Shown: in pieces, positions 41,505 through 51,794 of the stretch
Position numbering within the stretch: the first letter of the stretch is position 1
Layout of the letters: every line of letters starts with the position of its first letter
Assembly: GCF_009930815.1 (NCBI RefSeq)
Contig: NZ_CP022222.1
Coordinates: 868,001-932,000, forward strand
Source: Bradyrhizobium sp. CCBAU 051011
GTDB taxonomy: Bacteria > Pseudomonadota > Alphaproteobacteria > Rhizobiales > Xanthobacteraceae
Reading direction: 5' to 3'
Length of the DNA stretch: 64,000 bases
The notes under the pieces: model-generated
The model's input: only the letters and a program-made list of their open reading frames with translations
The model's database searches: none
What the model was told of the DNA's origin: nothing
Program-made: the position numbers and the translations under genes

Positions 41505-43127
41505 CTAATACCCGATCGCCGCGCCATCGCTGCGCGGATCAGAGCCGCCGCTCAGCATGCCGTTTCGCTGATCGATCGTGATGCCGTGCGCATGACCGGC
41601 CATTTCGTTCCAGGCATGCCATCGATTGATCGCGTGGCCGCGTCGCGCGAGCGCGTCGATTGTCCCTTCGGGAAAGCGGCCCTCGATATGCAGGGTGTCG
41701 CGCGCCTCGCCGAGCGCGAAGCGGCCGGAAAGGAACCGCGGCGCCTCGATCGCTTCCTGGATGTCGAGACCGAAATCGATCATGGCCGCATAGAGCTGCA
41801 GCTGGATTTGCGGCTGGCCGTCCGCGCCCATGCAGCCGAGCACGCTCCAGAGCTTGCCGTCGCGCTTGGCCATCGAGGCAATCAGCGTGTGCAGCGGGAT
41901 CTTGCCGGGTTCGAGGCGATTGGGGTGGTTGCGATCCAGCGAGAAATACGCGCCGCGATTTTGCAGGATGACGCCGGACTTTCCCGCAACCACGCAGGCG
42001 CCGAATGCGCCATACAGGCTTTGAATCAGCGACGCCGCATTGCCGTGGCGATCGACGGCGGCGATATAGACGGTATCGCCGGACAGGCTGCCGAAGGACG
42101 GCACCATGTCCCATCTCAATGCCGACCTCCCGTCGATTAGCCGGCCACGCAGGTGCGCGTATTCCTTCGATATCAGCCGCTCGACAGGCACCTCGGCAAA
42201 GGAGGGATCGGCAAGCACCTGATCGCGGTCGTGATAGGCGATCTGCTTGGCCTGCACCAGGAGATGCACGTGATCGGGCCCGAGGAAATCCTTTCGGTGC
42301 AGTTCGTACGGCTCGACGAGGTTGAGCATTTCGAGCACGGTAAAACCCTGCGTCGGCGGCGGCGTGTTGAAGATGGTGACGTCGCGGTAGCGGCCAACCA
42401 GCGGCGCACCCCAAACGGCCTTTTGCCGGCCGAAATCGGCGAGCCGGAACAAACCACCCTTCTCCTCCGAAAAGCGCGACATCTCGGCGGCAACCGGCCC
42501 CTCGTAAAAGCCCTGCCAGCCATCTTCCGCGATCGATTGAAGCGTGCGGGCAAGGTTTGCATTGGTGAGCTTCGTCCCCGGCGGCGCGGCCGCGTCTTGC
42601 GGAAAGAACAGCGCGGCGGCTTCGCAATCACCCAGCAGATCATCGCGCATCATCTCGATGAAGCTGGCGAGGCGGCCGGTGACCGGAAAACCATCGCCAG
42701 CATAGCCGATGGCGCTCTCGAGCACGCGCCGGAGCGGCAATCGCCCATAGCCCTCATGCGCCTCGGTCCAGCTCGCCACCGCGCCCGGCACCGTCAGCGT
42801 CGCGGGTACGATTCCCCGCAGCGGGATTTCCTGCAATCCCCGTCGCTCGATTGACGAAAGCGCAGCCTCCGCTGCCGCCTTGCCACCCCCGTTGAGATAA
42901 CGAATCTCGCCGCTGGCGCCATCGTGGATGAGCCAGAACGCGTCGCCACCAAGACCGGTCATGTGCGGATAGACCACCGCGAGCACCGCGCTGGCCGCAA
43001 TCGCGGCATCGATCGCAGAACCACCGGCGCGAAGCACGTCAAGGCCGGCCGCAGAGGCGAGCGAATGCGGCGACGTCACCATGCCGTTTGACGCCAGTGT
43101 GACGGGCCGGCCGGTCCGAATATCCAA
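41505..43127 (-). CDS. Gamma-glutamyltransferase (Ntn hydrolase)
   Basis: This 540-aa protein of the GGT/cephalosporin-acylase family cleaves the gamma-glutamyl bond of glutathione or similar amides. The nucleophile Thr is in GDTVYIAAVD near residue 351, where the precursor would self-cleave; N-terminal ASNGMVTSPHSLAS, the oxyanion GLGGDAFWL and the late GCMGADGQPQIQLQ and SDPRSDGAA are conserved. It lacks an obvious signal peptide, suggesting a cytoplasmic or unusual form. A TTG at 43127 with AGGAG upstream is the likely start; the longer frame reaches 43256. It lies 43 bases downstream of the amine oxidase gene. Confidence 0.85.
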   Translation of the reverse strand: MDIRTGRPVTLASNGMVTSPHSLASAAGLDVLRAGGSAIDAAIAASAVLAVVYPHMTGLGGDAFWLIHDGASGEIRYLNGGGKAAAEAALSSIERRGLQEIPLRGIVPATLTVPGAVASWTEAHEGYGRLPLRRVLESAIGYAGDGFPVTGRLASFIEMMRDDLLGDCEAAALFFPQDAAAPPGTKLTNANLARTLQSIAEDGWQGFYEGPVAAEMSRFSEEKGGLFRLADFGRQKAVWGAPLVGRYRDVTIFNTPPPTQGFTVLEMLNLVEPYELHRKDFLGPDHVHLLVQAKQIAYHDRDQVLADPSFAEVPVERLISKEYAHLRGRLIDGRSALRWDMVPSFGSLSGDTVYIAAVDRHGNAASLIQSLYGAFGACVVAGKSGVILQNRGAYFSLDRNHPNRLEPGKIPLHTLIASMAKRDGKLWSVLGCMGADGQPQIQLQLYAAMIDFGLDIQEAIEAPRFLSGRFALGEARDTLHIEGRFPEGTIDALARRGHAINRWHAWNEMAGHAHGITIDQRNGMLSGGSDPRSDGAAIGY

Positions 43128-43170
43128 ATTCAAGCTCCTGCTTGGTGAAATGAAGCGAACTCGCGGACTG

Positions 43171-45145
43171 TCAGCCGCAGCACGAATCCTTGTCTCTGTT
43201 GTCGCGGCTGGCGCTATTGCGATCCGGCGGCAGGTCCATCGCCGGATTCTCGGCAAAGAAGCCGTTCGGCTTCAAGGTGAAGCCGACATATTCGACCGGC
43301 ATCACCGGGAAATCCTCCGGCCTGCAGACATGCGTCGCGCCAAAGGAGTGCCAGACCACGATGTCCTCGTTTTCGATGGCGCGGTTCTGGGCAATATATT
43401 TCGGCAGACCGTCGCCGCCGGCATGCTGGTTCGGGAATTCACCGCTCGCGTAGCGCTCGTCGGGCGCGTAACGGGTCACCCAGACATGCTTGGTGGCAAA
43501 ACCGCCGCGCGAGGTCATGTAGCAGCCCTCCTGCGCCAGCATCGCGGGCGCGCTGTGCGCTACGAGCTTATACGCGGTCGGGCCACCGACGCTGTTCGTT
43601 TTGTTGGGATTGGCGATCTTCCAGTAGCGGCCGGTCCGGCCGTCGGCCTCGCGGGCCGCGTCGCGCTCGCGCGAGAGCGTCCGGGCGGTGACGTCAAACA
43701 CGTTGCCGTAGGGATTATCCGTGCCCCATGGCCGCGGGCGAAATTCGTGTTCGGTGACGGTGTTGCCGTCACCGTCGAGCATCATGTGCAGGCGGGCATT
43801 GAAGAAGTGCTGGTGGGTCGGGCCGCCGAGATTCTCGGCGACCATGCCGCCCCACGGGTAGTCCTTGCCCGAGGCGATCGCCGCGGTCTGGATGATGCCC
43901 GTCAGCTTGACTTCGAGCTGGATGGTGCCGTCCTGATAAAAATACCAGAAGAAGCCGTAGTCGTAATTTCCCACGGTCGTGAAGAAGGAGATGACGAGGC
44001 GGCGATCGGCGGACCTCAAACGTCTCGTTGCGGAATTCGTAATGCTTCCAGAGGATCCCATAATCCTCTTCGTGCAGGCAGATCGCATTCTTCATAACGC
44101 TGGGCTTGCCGTAGTCGTCGGCAACCGGCACATCGAAATAGTGGATGTGGCCGAGGCAATCGCAGCCGAGTTCGAGCGCATTGGCGAGCTTGCCCAGCCC
44201 ATACTCGCCGGCATCGAAGGCGCATTTCCAGAAATGGTTCGCGGTCGGATCGGCATAAGGCACGATCATGTCGGTAACGCTCGCGCGATAGATGATCGGC
44301 CGCTCCCGCCCGCCATCGCGGAAGGCGATCTGATGCAGTACGAGGCCTTCGCGCGCGGTCCACCCGACGCGGAACGACCAGTTCTGCCAACTGACCTTCC
44401 AGCCATCGATCGTAAAGCTCGGGCCCTCCTTCTGCACGACGTCCAGCGGCTTGAGGTCCTTTCGCGTTTGCGGGATCGACGCCCGGTCGTAGTTGCGCGA
44501 CTTCTTCGGGATCGGAATGATGTCGGGTTCGTCGACCAGATGGACGATCCTGTTCTCGATCAGGTCGACCAGTGCCACCACGCCTTCGATCGGATGGGCG
44601 TAGCCATTGTCCTTGAGATCCCTGCGCCAATAAGAGACGGCGCTGACGAGACGTCGGCCTTTCTCCACCTCGCGGTCAAAATAGCCAGCCGAGAACGGAT
44701 CGACCTGAACCAGCTCGATGTCCTCATCCTTCAGGCCGCGCCGCTTCATCGCCCGGCGCCAGTCCGCGTCGGCCTTGACTATGTCGCCGACCTTGAACAC
44801 TTCCTCGATGGTGATCGGCGGCTGGCCATAAGGATGGGCCCTGGTCGAATATTCGCGCCACGCCGTTACGGACTTTGATTCAAGGTCCACCGTGGCGACA
44901 TGCGTCGCGCCGGTCTTGCAGTCGAACAGGGTGGCGGCGGCCCGCCGTGGCAGCCCGGCCGCCGGTTTCCATCCGAGAACGTCTGATTTGGCCGGCTCCT
45001 CGAGTTGCACATGGGTAAATCGCGCATCCGGGCCGAGCTTCTTGACCCGTTGCAATATGTCTGACGCCAGCGCGACCTCGGCCTCGCTGAGGGGATCGAG
45101 CGGATGAACGGCGTCTGCCAGGGCGGAAGGTTTTGTACGTGCCAT
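43171..45145 (-). pseudogene. Copper amine oxidase, frameshifted
   Basis: The family is clear: N-terminal part LDPLSEAEVALASDILQRV, catalytic Asp in FDAGEYGLG, then the cofactor motif TVGNYDYGFF, whose first Tyr becomes topaquinone, copper His in HQHFFNARLH and HSFGATHV, and an end DKDSCCG. The reading frame breaks just before the cofactor motif (near 43995-44005): the first frame runs to ..EVRRS and the second resumes with RLVISFFTT. One base inserted or two deleted explains it. No slippery site is seen. The enzyme would otherwise oxidise primary amines to aldehydes, H2O2 and ammonia. The frame change could be a real lesion or a sequencing error. Confidence 0.85.
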
Positions 45146-45288
45146 ATCGGACCGAATGTATGGGGGTTCGGATGCAGGCTAGGCCACTCCGGGCCGGGCG
45201 TCTTGAATGAGCCTGCCACCTCTGGCCCTTGCCAGACCCACCGCTCATGGGCGACGCTGCGGCGCCACACAGGGAAACCACCCGCGCG

Positions 45289-46227
45289 ATGCCGATCAGC
45301 GTCTCCACCGACCCGATCCGTCCGACCGAACGGACGGCTTATTGGACCGAAGCGATCTGCCGGTCGTTCGCCCATGTCGAGACCAGGCCGCTCGGCTCCG
45401 CCGTGGTCAGCGGCCATTTCGAATTCGTCGAGATCGGCGGAGCGAAGCTCGTCCGTTTCGACAGCAGCCCGCAATGCTACACCCGCGATGCCAGGCTGGT
45501 GAGCCGGGCCGGCTCGGACGAATTCATGTTCGACTTTCAGCGGCGCGGCCGAAGCTCGATGGTGCAGGCCGGAAACGAAGGCACCATCGATCCCGGATAC
45601 GGCGTGCTCTACGATGCGCGGCGCCCGTTCGAGGATCGGCTGTTCGGCTCCGAACAGCGCGTGGAGCTGCTGATCGCGACCGTCCCCGCCGCCTCGCTGT
45701 TGCGGTCTGTCCCCAGGGCGGAGCGGTTCTGCGCCAGGCCGGTGCCGCTATCCGGGACGGTGGCACGTTCGATTGCCGCGCTGTTTCGCGACGCGATCTC
45801 CTTATCCGATGCGCCGGCGCGACAGAGCGAGCCCGATATCGTTGCCTATCTGTCGGCCCTGCTCCGTCTCGCCGCCGGCGCCAGCCATGAACTGTCCCGG
45901 CCCGACCTGTTCGGCCTGATCGATATCTATCTGAGAGCCAATATCGCCGCCATCCGGCCAGTGCCGGCGCTCGCTGCCGAATTCGGCATTTCCGAGCGGA
46001 CGTTTCATCGGATCTTCGCCGACCGCGAGACCACGTTCGAACGGCACGTGCTTCATCTGCGCGCCGAACTGTTTCGGGACCTGCTGCGGCAGCCTTCGCT
46101 GGCCAGCGTTTCTATCGCGCGGCTTGCGCATCAGTGCGGCTTCGCCGACGCCGCCCATGCCACCCGCACGTTCAAGGACAGATTTGCCACCACGCCACGG
46201 GACTTCCGCACAAGCGAGACCGGCTAA
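45289..46227 (+). CDS. AraC-family regulator, FeaR-like
   Basis: This 312-aa protein has an N-terminal sensing domain (about residues 1-190; FEFVEIGGAKLVRFDSSPQ, RSSMVQAGNEGTIDPGYGVL) and a C-terminal AraC DNA-binding domain (LAAEFGISERTFHRIFADR and IARLAHQCGFADAAHATRTFK). FeaR-like regulators control amine oxidase genes in enterobacteria; here the gene is divergent from the amine oxidase with a 143-base gap, which suits that role. ATG 45289 follows AGGGAAA; an upstream frame from 45229 would add 20 residues. The last codons overlap the convergent epimerase gene by four bases. Confidence 0.85.
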   Translation: MPISVSTDPIRPTERTAYWTEAICRSFAHVETRPLGSAVVSGHFEFVEIGGAKLVRFDSSPQCYTRDARLVSRAGSDEFMFDFQRRGRSSMVQAGNEGTIDPGYGVLYDARRPFEDRLFGSEQRVELLIATVPAASLLRSVPRAERFCARPVPLSGTVARSIAALFRDAISLSDAPARQSEPDIVAYLSALLRLAAGASHELSRPDLFGLIDIYLRANIAAIRPVPALAAEFGISERTFHRIFADRETTFERHVLHLRAELFRDLLRQPSLASVSIARLAHQCGFADAAHATRTFKDRFATTPRDFRTSETG

Positions 46228-47246
46228 GCCGCACAATAGCCGCGATACCAAGCTGCGAACTTCTGTATGCCATCCTCGATCGGGGTCGAGGGGCGAAAGC
46301 CGACGTCACGCACGAGATCATCGACATCGGCATAGGTCGTCGGCACGTCGCCCGGTTGCATCGGCAGCAATTCCTTTTTGGCCTTGCGCCCAAGCTCCTG
46401 CTCGAGGACATCGAGCACATGCAGCAACTGCTGCGGCTTGTTGTTGCCGACATTGTAGATGCGCCAGGGAGCGGCGCTCGATCCCGGGTCCAGGGCGCCG
46501 CCGAGGCTTAGCTGCCCGCCTTGCGGCGCGCGATCGATCAGGCGAACGAGCGCTTCCGTCACGTCATCGATGTAGGTGAAGTCGCGAAGCATCCGACCGC
46601 CATTGAACAACTTGACGGGGTCGCCGCGGACGATCGCGTCCGCGAACACGAACAGCGCCATGTCGGGCCGATACCACGGGCCGTATACCGTGAAGAATCG
46701 CAAGCCGGTGCACGGGATGCGGTAGAGATGGCTGTATGAATGGGCCATCAACTCGTTGGCCTTCTTGCTCGCGGCATAGAGGCTGATCGGGTGATCCACG
46801 TTGTCATGCACCGAGAACGGCAGCTTCCTGTTGGCGCCGTAGACGGATGACGAGGACGCGAACAGCAGATGACGGCAGCCATTGTGCCGGCATCCCTCCA
46901 GAACGTTCGCGAAGCCGACCAGATTGGCGTCGACATAGGCGTGCGGATCTCTCAGCGAGTATCGCACGCCTGCCTGCGCAGCCAGATGGATGACGACGGG
47001 AAACCGATGGCGCGCGAACAGCGCCGGTATCGCGACGCGATCCGCCACATCAAGCTCTTCGAACTGAAAGCGCGGATCGTTGCGGAGGATAGCGAGCCGG
47101 GCCGCCTTCAGTTGCGGATCGTAATATGAATTGAGGTTGTCGATCCCGACCACGCGGTGGCCGGACTGCAATAGCCGTTGCGCCACGTGGAATCCGATGA
47201 ATCCCGCGCTCCCCGTTACCAGAATTGCCTGATCCGCAATCATCAT
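46224..47246 (-). CDS. NAD-dependent epimerase, UDP-glucuronate 4-epimerase-like
   Basis: This 340-aa short-chain-type epimerase has the Rossmann motif TGSAGFIGFHVAQ, catalytic Ser/Tyr/Lys in FASSSSVYG and SLYAASKKANE, and RFFTVYGPW. The N-terminal FIGFHVAQRLL and NSYYDPQLKAARL stretch match the family that converts UDP-glucuronate to UDP-galacturonate. It follows ugd on the same strand, which would supply UDP-glucuronate. It closes the leftward EPS operon. Confidence 0.88.
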   Translation of the reverse strand: MMIADQAILVTGSAGFIGFHVAQRLLQSGHRVVGIDNLNSYYDPQLKAARLAILRNDPRFQFEELDVADRVAIPALFARHRFPVVIHLAAQAGVRYSLRDPHAYVDANLVGFANVLEGCRHNGCRHLLFASSSSVYGANRKLPFSVHDNVDHPISLYAASKKANELMAHSYSHLYRIPCTGLRFFTVYGPWYRPDMALFVFADAIVRGDPVKLFNGGRMLRDFTYIDDVTEALVRLIDRAPQGGQLSLGGALDPGSSAAPWRIYNVGNNKPQQLLHVLDVLEQELGRKAKKELLPMQPGDVPTTYADVDDLVRDVGFRPSTPIEDGIQKFAAWYRGYCAA

Positions 47247-47291
47247 ATGCGTGTATCCTTAGTCAGCCGATGTCATGACGGCTCGTGTCCT

Positions 47292-48611
47292 TCAGTAGGC
47301 CACCGATTTCGGCCGCCCCACGCCGCAATACAGAAAGCCGTTCCGCTCCACTTCCTCCGGAGAGTAGATGTTGCGCAGATCGACGATGACGGGACAGGCC
47401 ATGATGGCAGCCAACTCCCTGAAGTCCAGCGCCCGGAACTGCTCCCATTCCGTGACAATGACGAGCGCGTGACACCCCTTTGCGCAGCGATAGGCGCTAT
47501 CGCAGAAAGTGACGTTCTCGAACACCTTCTTCGCCTGCTCCATGCCGACCGGATCGAACACCCGCACCTCGGCGCCCATGTCCTGCAGCGCGGTAATCAG
47601 CGGAATCGACGGCGCGTCGCGCATGTCGTCGGTCTCGGGCTTGAAGGTGACGCCGAGCACCGCAATGGATTTGCCGCGGATGTTGCCGCCGAACGCGTTC
47701 GCGACCTTGCGGGCCATCGCCCGCTTGCGCTGGTCGTTGACAGCGACCACCGTTTCCACGATCCGCAGCGGCGATTCGTTGTCCTGGCCGGTCTTGATCA
47801 GCGCCATCGCGTCCTTTGGAAAGCAGGAGCCGCCGAAGCCTGGCCCGGCGTGCAGGAATTTCTGGCCGATCCGGTTGTCGAGACCGATCCCGCGAGCGAC
47901 TTCCTGCACATTGGCGCCGACCTTCTCGGCAAGGTCCGCGATCTCGTTGATGAAGGCGATCTTGGTGGCGAGGAAGGAGTTGGCGGCGTATTTAGTCAGC
48001 TCCGCGGTGCGGCGATCGGTATAGAGAATCGGGGAAGCGTTAAGGTGGAGCGGCCGGTACACCTCGGTCATCACGCTGCGGGCGCGCGCATCGTCCGTTC
48101 CGATGACAATCCGGTCGGGGTGCTTGAAGTCGCGGATCGCCGCCCCCTCACGCAGGAATTCGGGATTGGAAACGACGGCAACGGAGGCGGCCGGATTCTC
48201 TTCGCGGATGATACGCTCGACCTCGTCGCCCGTTCCAACCGGAACCGTCGATTTGGTGACCACCACCGCCCGATCGGGAAGCGCGCCCGCAATCTCGCGC
48301 GCTGCCGTGTAGACATAGGACAAATCGGCATGGCCGTCGCCGCGGCGCGACGGCGTGCCGACCGCGATGAACACCACTTCCGCTTGGTTGACCGCAGACT
48401 TCAGATCGCTCGCAAACGACAGGCGGCCCTGGGCGACATTTCGCGCCACCAGTTCGGCAAGTCCCGGCTCGTGAATTGGCATCTCTCCGTTGTTGAGGCT
48501 TGCTACTTTTTCCGCGTTGCTATCGATGCAGACGACTTGATGCCCAAAATCGGAAAAACAGGCGCCTGACACCAGCCCGACATAGCCGGCGCCAATCATT
48601 GCTATATGCAT
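47292..48611 (-). CDS. ugd: UDP-glucose 6-dehydrogenase
   Basis: This 439-aa enzyme oxidises UDP-glucose to UDP-glucuronate with NAD. GAGYVGLVSGACFSDFGH (NAD fold), TKSTVPVGTGDEVE, NPEFLREGAAIRDFKHPDRIVIG, the catalytic Cys in GFGGSCFPKD and GVTFKPETDDMRDAPS are all present. ATG 48611 starts MHIAMIGAGYVG; the longer frame adds 11 residues. The product feeds EPS synthesis and the next gene, the 4-epimerase. Confidence 0.95.
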   Translation of the reverse strand: MHIAMIGAGYVGLVSGACFSDFGHQVVCIDSNAEKVASLNNGEMPIHEPGLAELVARNVAQGRLSFASDLKSAVNQAEVVFIAVGTPSRRGDGHADLSYVYTAAREIAGALPDRAVVVTKSTVPVGTGDEVERIIREENPAASVAVVSNPEFLREGAAIRDFKHPDRIVIGTDDARARSVMTEVYRPLHLNASPILYTDRRTAELTKYAANSFLATKIAFINEIADLAEKVGANVQEVARGIGLDNRIGQKFLHAGPGFGGSCFPKDAMALIKTGQDNESPLRIVETVVAVNDQRKRAMARKVANAFGGNIRGKSIAVLGVTFKPETDDMRDAPSIPLITALQDMGAEVRVFDPVGMEQAKKVFENVTFCDSAYRCAKGCHALVIVTEWEQFRALDFRELAAIMACPVIVDLRNIYSPEEVERNGFLYCGVGRPKSVAY

Positions 48612-48678
48612 TATGGATCCTGTGTTACGCCGCGCGCGGCCCAACCGCGCGGACGGGAATGAGCGATGAAACGACGAG

Positions 48679-49467
48679 CTAGCTGCTCAATATCGATTCA
48701 CCGTCGAGATGGCGGGGAAAGAAAAAGAAGTTGTTGACGTAGAACTGACCGTCCTTGCGACCGCCATCCGGTCGTAAGGCATCGGCATCCTGGAGCGTTC
48801 CCGGATCGAACGCCTCGACGTCAATCACCTCGTTGTCCTTCAGGAAGAACCCCCGATAGGATTTGCTGCGGAAGAATTCGAACACCGAGCGCGTCGCCGC
48901 GGCACGGTGGCGGTCTTCCGCCTCTACCAAAAATACCGGCTGGCAACGCTCCAGAAGTTCGACAGCGCCATTGAGGACGTTCAACTCATGGCCTTCGACG
49001 TCGATTTTCACGAACGCCACATCCCGACTAATCACCGCGTCGAGCCGCGCGATCGGCACGTGCGCGGAGACCATTCTGGCCGATGGCTCGGCCCGCGCTT
49101 CCAGAGAGGCAAGGCCATAGACCAGGCCGTCCTCGCCTTGCGGGATGAACAATTCAGCGTCGCCGTCATGATCAGACAGTGCGATCTCGTGGACGCTGAC
49201 GTTCCGCGCCGAGGTCCGGCGCAGCAACCTCGCCATCTGCTGCGAAGGCTCGAAGGCATGGACCTGCCGGGAAAGGCGCGCCAGCCGCCGCGTGTAGAGG
49301 CCGCAGTTCGCGCCCACGTCGACCGTCACCGCGCCATCGGGAATGACCTTGTCGAGATAGGACAGTTCGCGCTCCGCCGATTTGGGACGCTTCATGAAAT
49401 GCCACTGCAGCCATATCGACGGAAACGCGTCCTTCACCAGCTCTTTCACTTGCTGTTTTGCACTCAT
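48679..49467 (-). CDS. FkbM family methyltransferase
   Basis: This 262-aa protein has the SAM-binding motif VTVDVGANCGLYTRRLAR (about residues 48-65), HAFEPSQQMARLL, and FVKIDVEGHELNVLNGA, typical of FkbM. It probably O-methylates a sugar in the polysaccharide. The ATG at 49467 has AAAGGAGGC seven bases upstream, a strong site. It lies between the guanylyltransferase and ugd in the leftward operon. Confidence 0.88.
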   Translation of the reverse strand: MSAKQQVKELVKDAFPSIWLQWHFMKRPKSAERELSYLDKVIPDGAVTVDVGANCGLYTRRLARLSRQVHAFEPSQQMARLLRRTSARNVSVHEIALSDHDGDAELFIPQGEDGLVYGLASLEARAEPSARMVSAHVPIARLDAVISRDVAFVKIDVEGHELNVLNGAVELLERCQPVFLVEAEDRHRAAATRSVFEFFRSKSYRGFFLKDNEVIDVEAFDPGTLQDADALRPDGGRKDGQFYVNNFFFFPRHLDGESILSS

Positions 49468-49554
49468 GGCCGCCTCCTTTGGTGTCGCGCGCATAGCCCT
49501 TGCTGCGGCGTGCGCCGTCCCCGATGCGGATGCTGCCACTCATCCGGCCGCGCC

Positions 49555-50994
49555 TCAGACGCGATCATAGATATCCTGCACGCGAACGATGTCGTCCTCG
49601 CCGAGATAGGTGCCCGACTGGACCTCGATCAGGTTGAGCGGAACCTTTCCGGGATTTTCCAGGCGATGCATGCACCCCAGGGGAACGAAGATCGACTCGT
49701 TCTCGCGCAGCAAGATTTCTTCGTCGTCGCGCGTGACGATCGCGGTACCGTTCACCACGACCCAGTGTTCGGCGCGGTGATAATGTTTTTGCAGCGACAG
49801 CTTGGCGCCAGGATTGACGGTGATGCGCTTGACCTGAAACCGCTCGCCGGCGTGGATCGACTGATAGTAGCCCCAAGGACGATGGACGCTGTGGGTCTGG
49901 GTTGCCGAACGATGACCGTTTGCCTTCAGGCGCTCGACCAATTTTCCGACATCCTGATCGCGCTTGCGGCTGGTCACCAGCACCACATCCGGTGAGGTGG
50001 CAATGACAAGGTCTTCGACCCCGAGCGCTGCGACCAGTTGTCCGTCGCCCCGGACGTAGCAACCCGACGCATCCTCCACGACCGCGTCACCGATGACGAC
50101 GTTGCCTGATTGATCCTTGTCGGCCATCGACCACAGAGCTGACCAGCTCCCGACATCGCTCCAGTCGAACGTGGCGGGAACGACCACCGCGTTGTCGGTC
50201 TTTTCCATGATCGCATAGTCGATCGAGATCGCGGGGCAGGCCTCGAAGGCACGCTCGTCGAGGCGGAGAAAATCGAGGTCGCGGGTGGCGCCTGTCAAGG
50301 CCTTGCGGCAGGCGGCGAGGACTTCCGGCGCGCGATGCGCCAGTTCGTCGATGAACTGGCGCGCCGGCAGCAGAAATATCCCGCTGTTCCAGACATGCTC
50401 GTCGCACGCCAATAGGCGCTCGACCGTCACCAGATCCGGCTTCTCGACGAAGCCGGCGACGCTACGAATGGGAGACGCGGCATCCAGCTCATCGCCCATC
50501 CGGATATAGCCGAACCCGGTCGCCGCCGATGAAGGCCGAACGCCGAACAGGACGAAGCGGCCATAGCGCGCGGCGGTAATACCCGTCGAGATGGCAGCGC
50601 GGAACGCGGCGTGGTCGCGCACCCAGTGGTCGACCGGCATCGCCAGTATCACGGCGTCGGGGTCGGATTCGCTGGCAAGCAATGCCGCAATCGCCACGGC
50701 GGGCGCGGTGTTTCTGCCGAACGGTTCGAGCACGATGGATGGACGATCGACCCCGACCGCGCGCAACTGCTCGCCGATCGCAAAGCGGTGCTCGGCGTTT
50801 GCGATCACCATCGGATCGGCAAACAGCGAGCGATCCTCGATCCGCAACGCCGTTTGCTGCAGCAGGGTGTTTTCGCCGAGCAGCGAGAGCAATTGCTTGG
50901 GGTAGGTTTCGCGGGAGAGCGGCCATAGCCGCGAGCCGGCGCCACCTGACAGGAGAACGGGTACGATACGGCCGCGCGGCTCGATCATCGCCAT
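49555..50994 (-). CDS. manC: Mannose-1-phosphate guanylyltransferase / mannose-6-phosphate isomerase
   Basis: This 479-aa bifunctional enzyme has an N-terminal nucleotidyltransferase (VLLSGGAGSRLWPLSRETYPKQ; YAIMEKTDNAVVVPATFDWSDVGSW) and a C-terminal cupin isomerase (VHRPWGYYQSIHAGERFQVKRI; QKHYHRAEHWVVVNGTA). It supplies GDP-mannose for EPS. ATG 50994 fits the family start, and the longer upstream frame looks non-coding. It is second in the leftward operon, 35 bases after the sugar transferase stop. Confidence 0.95.
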   Translation of the reverse strand: MAMIEPRGRIVPVLLSGGAGSRLWPLSRETYPKQLLSLLGENTLLQQTALRIEDRSLFADPMVIANAEHRFAIGEQLRAVGVDRPSIVLEPFGRNTAPAVAIAALLASESDPDAVILAMPVDHWVRDHAAFRAAISTGITAARYGRFVLFGVRPSSAATGFGYIRMGDELDAASPIRSVAGFVEKPDLVTVERLLACDEHVWNSGIFLLPARQFIDELAHRAPEVLAACRKALTGATRDLDFLRLDERAFEACPAISIDYAIMEKTDNAVVVPATFDWSDVGSWSALWSMADKDQSGNVVIGDAVVEDASGCYVRGDGQLVAALGVEDLVIATSPDVVLVTSRKRDQDVGKLVERLKANGHRSATQTHSVHRPWGYYQSIHAGERFQVKRITVNPGAKLSLQKHYHRAEHWVVVNGTAIVTRDDEEILLRENESIFVPLGCMHRLENPGKVPLNLIEVQSGTYLGEDDIVRVQDIYDRV

Positions 50995-51029
50995 TGCATG
51001 GTCCTTCGATGTTCTTGAGTGACGGGTGG

Positions 51030-51794
51030 TCAGAATCCGCTTCCCGACAGGAATTCCTTGCGGATCGTACGGATGATGATCATGACGTCCATGCGCAGCG
51101 ACCACCTCTCGATGTAATCGAGATCGTAATCGATCCGCGAAACCGCGGGACCGAACTCGGCCGTGCTTCCCCTGCAGCCGCTGACCTGCGCGAGCCCGGT
51201 AATGCCCGGCCGCGCGGTGTGCCGCTGAAAATAATAGGGCACGAGGTCTTCATAAGGCAGATCCGCCGCCAGCATTCCCGGCACGTGCGGCCGCGGCCCG
51301 ACCAGCGACATGTCGCCCTTGAGAACGTTGATCAATTGCGGAATTTCGTCGAGGCTGGTCTTTCGCAGAACTCTTCCCACTGCCGTCACGCGCGCGTCGC
51401 CCTGCACCGTCTGCTTTACGCCGCGGGCGTCGCCGGCATCGTTGCGCATCGTGCGGAACTTGTAGATCTTGAAGCGGCGGTTGCGATAGCCGTAGCGGTA
51501 CTGAAAGAACAGCACCGGGCCACGCGACGTCGCCTTGATCGCCACCGCGATCGCGATCAGGAGCGGCGCGAAAAACAGCAATGCGACGCTTGCGGCGGTA
51601 ACATCGAAGATGCGCTTTGCGATCGAGGATGACGGTTCGATCCGCGCGCGCTTGCGCGAACGCCGGCGCGCTCGATAGGCGCCAGACGTACCGCCGCCGG
51701 CAAATTCGACAGGACGGACCGATATCTGAGTTCGCTCTCTTCGAATCGGCGTGACGTTGTTCCGATCGAAGCTGGCTGTCACAATGGAGGCCAT
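51030..51794 (-). CDS. Undecaprenyl-phosphate sugar transferase (EPS priming)
   Basis: This 254-aa protein of the bacterial sugar transferase family has one N-terminal helix ([22 protein letters not shown]) and the catalytic domain with [37 protein letters not shown] and the closing [21 protein letters not shown]. It transfers the first sugar phosphate to the lipid carrier. Its short form (no extra helices) resembles ExoY. ATG 51794 follows AGAAGGGAG. It is the first gene of the leftward operon. Confidence 0.92.
   Translation of the reverse strand: MASIVTASFDRNNVTPIRRERTQISVRPVEFAGGGTSGAYRARRRSRKRARIEPSSSIAKRIFDVTAASVALLFFAPLLIAIAVAIKATSRGPVLFFQYRYGYRNRRFKIYKFRTMRNDAGDARGVKQTVQGDARVTAVGRVLRKTSLDEIPQLINVLKGDMSLVGPRPHVPGMLAADLPYEDLVPYYFQRHTARPGITGLAQVSGCRGSTAEFGPAVSRIDYDLDYIERWSLRMDVMIIIRTIRKEFLSGSGF

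Noticed and set aside
43980..44020. Programmed frameshift in the amine oxidase
   Set aside because: No slippery heptamer or following pseudoknot is visible, and the family is not known to use recoding.
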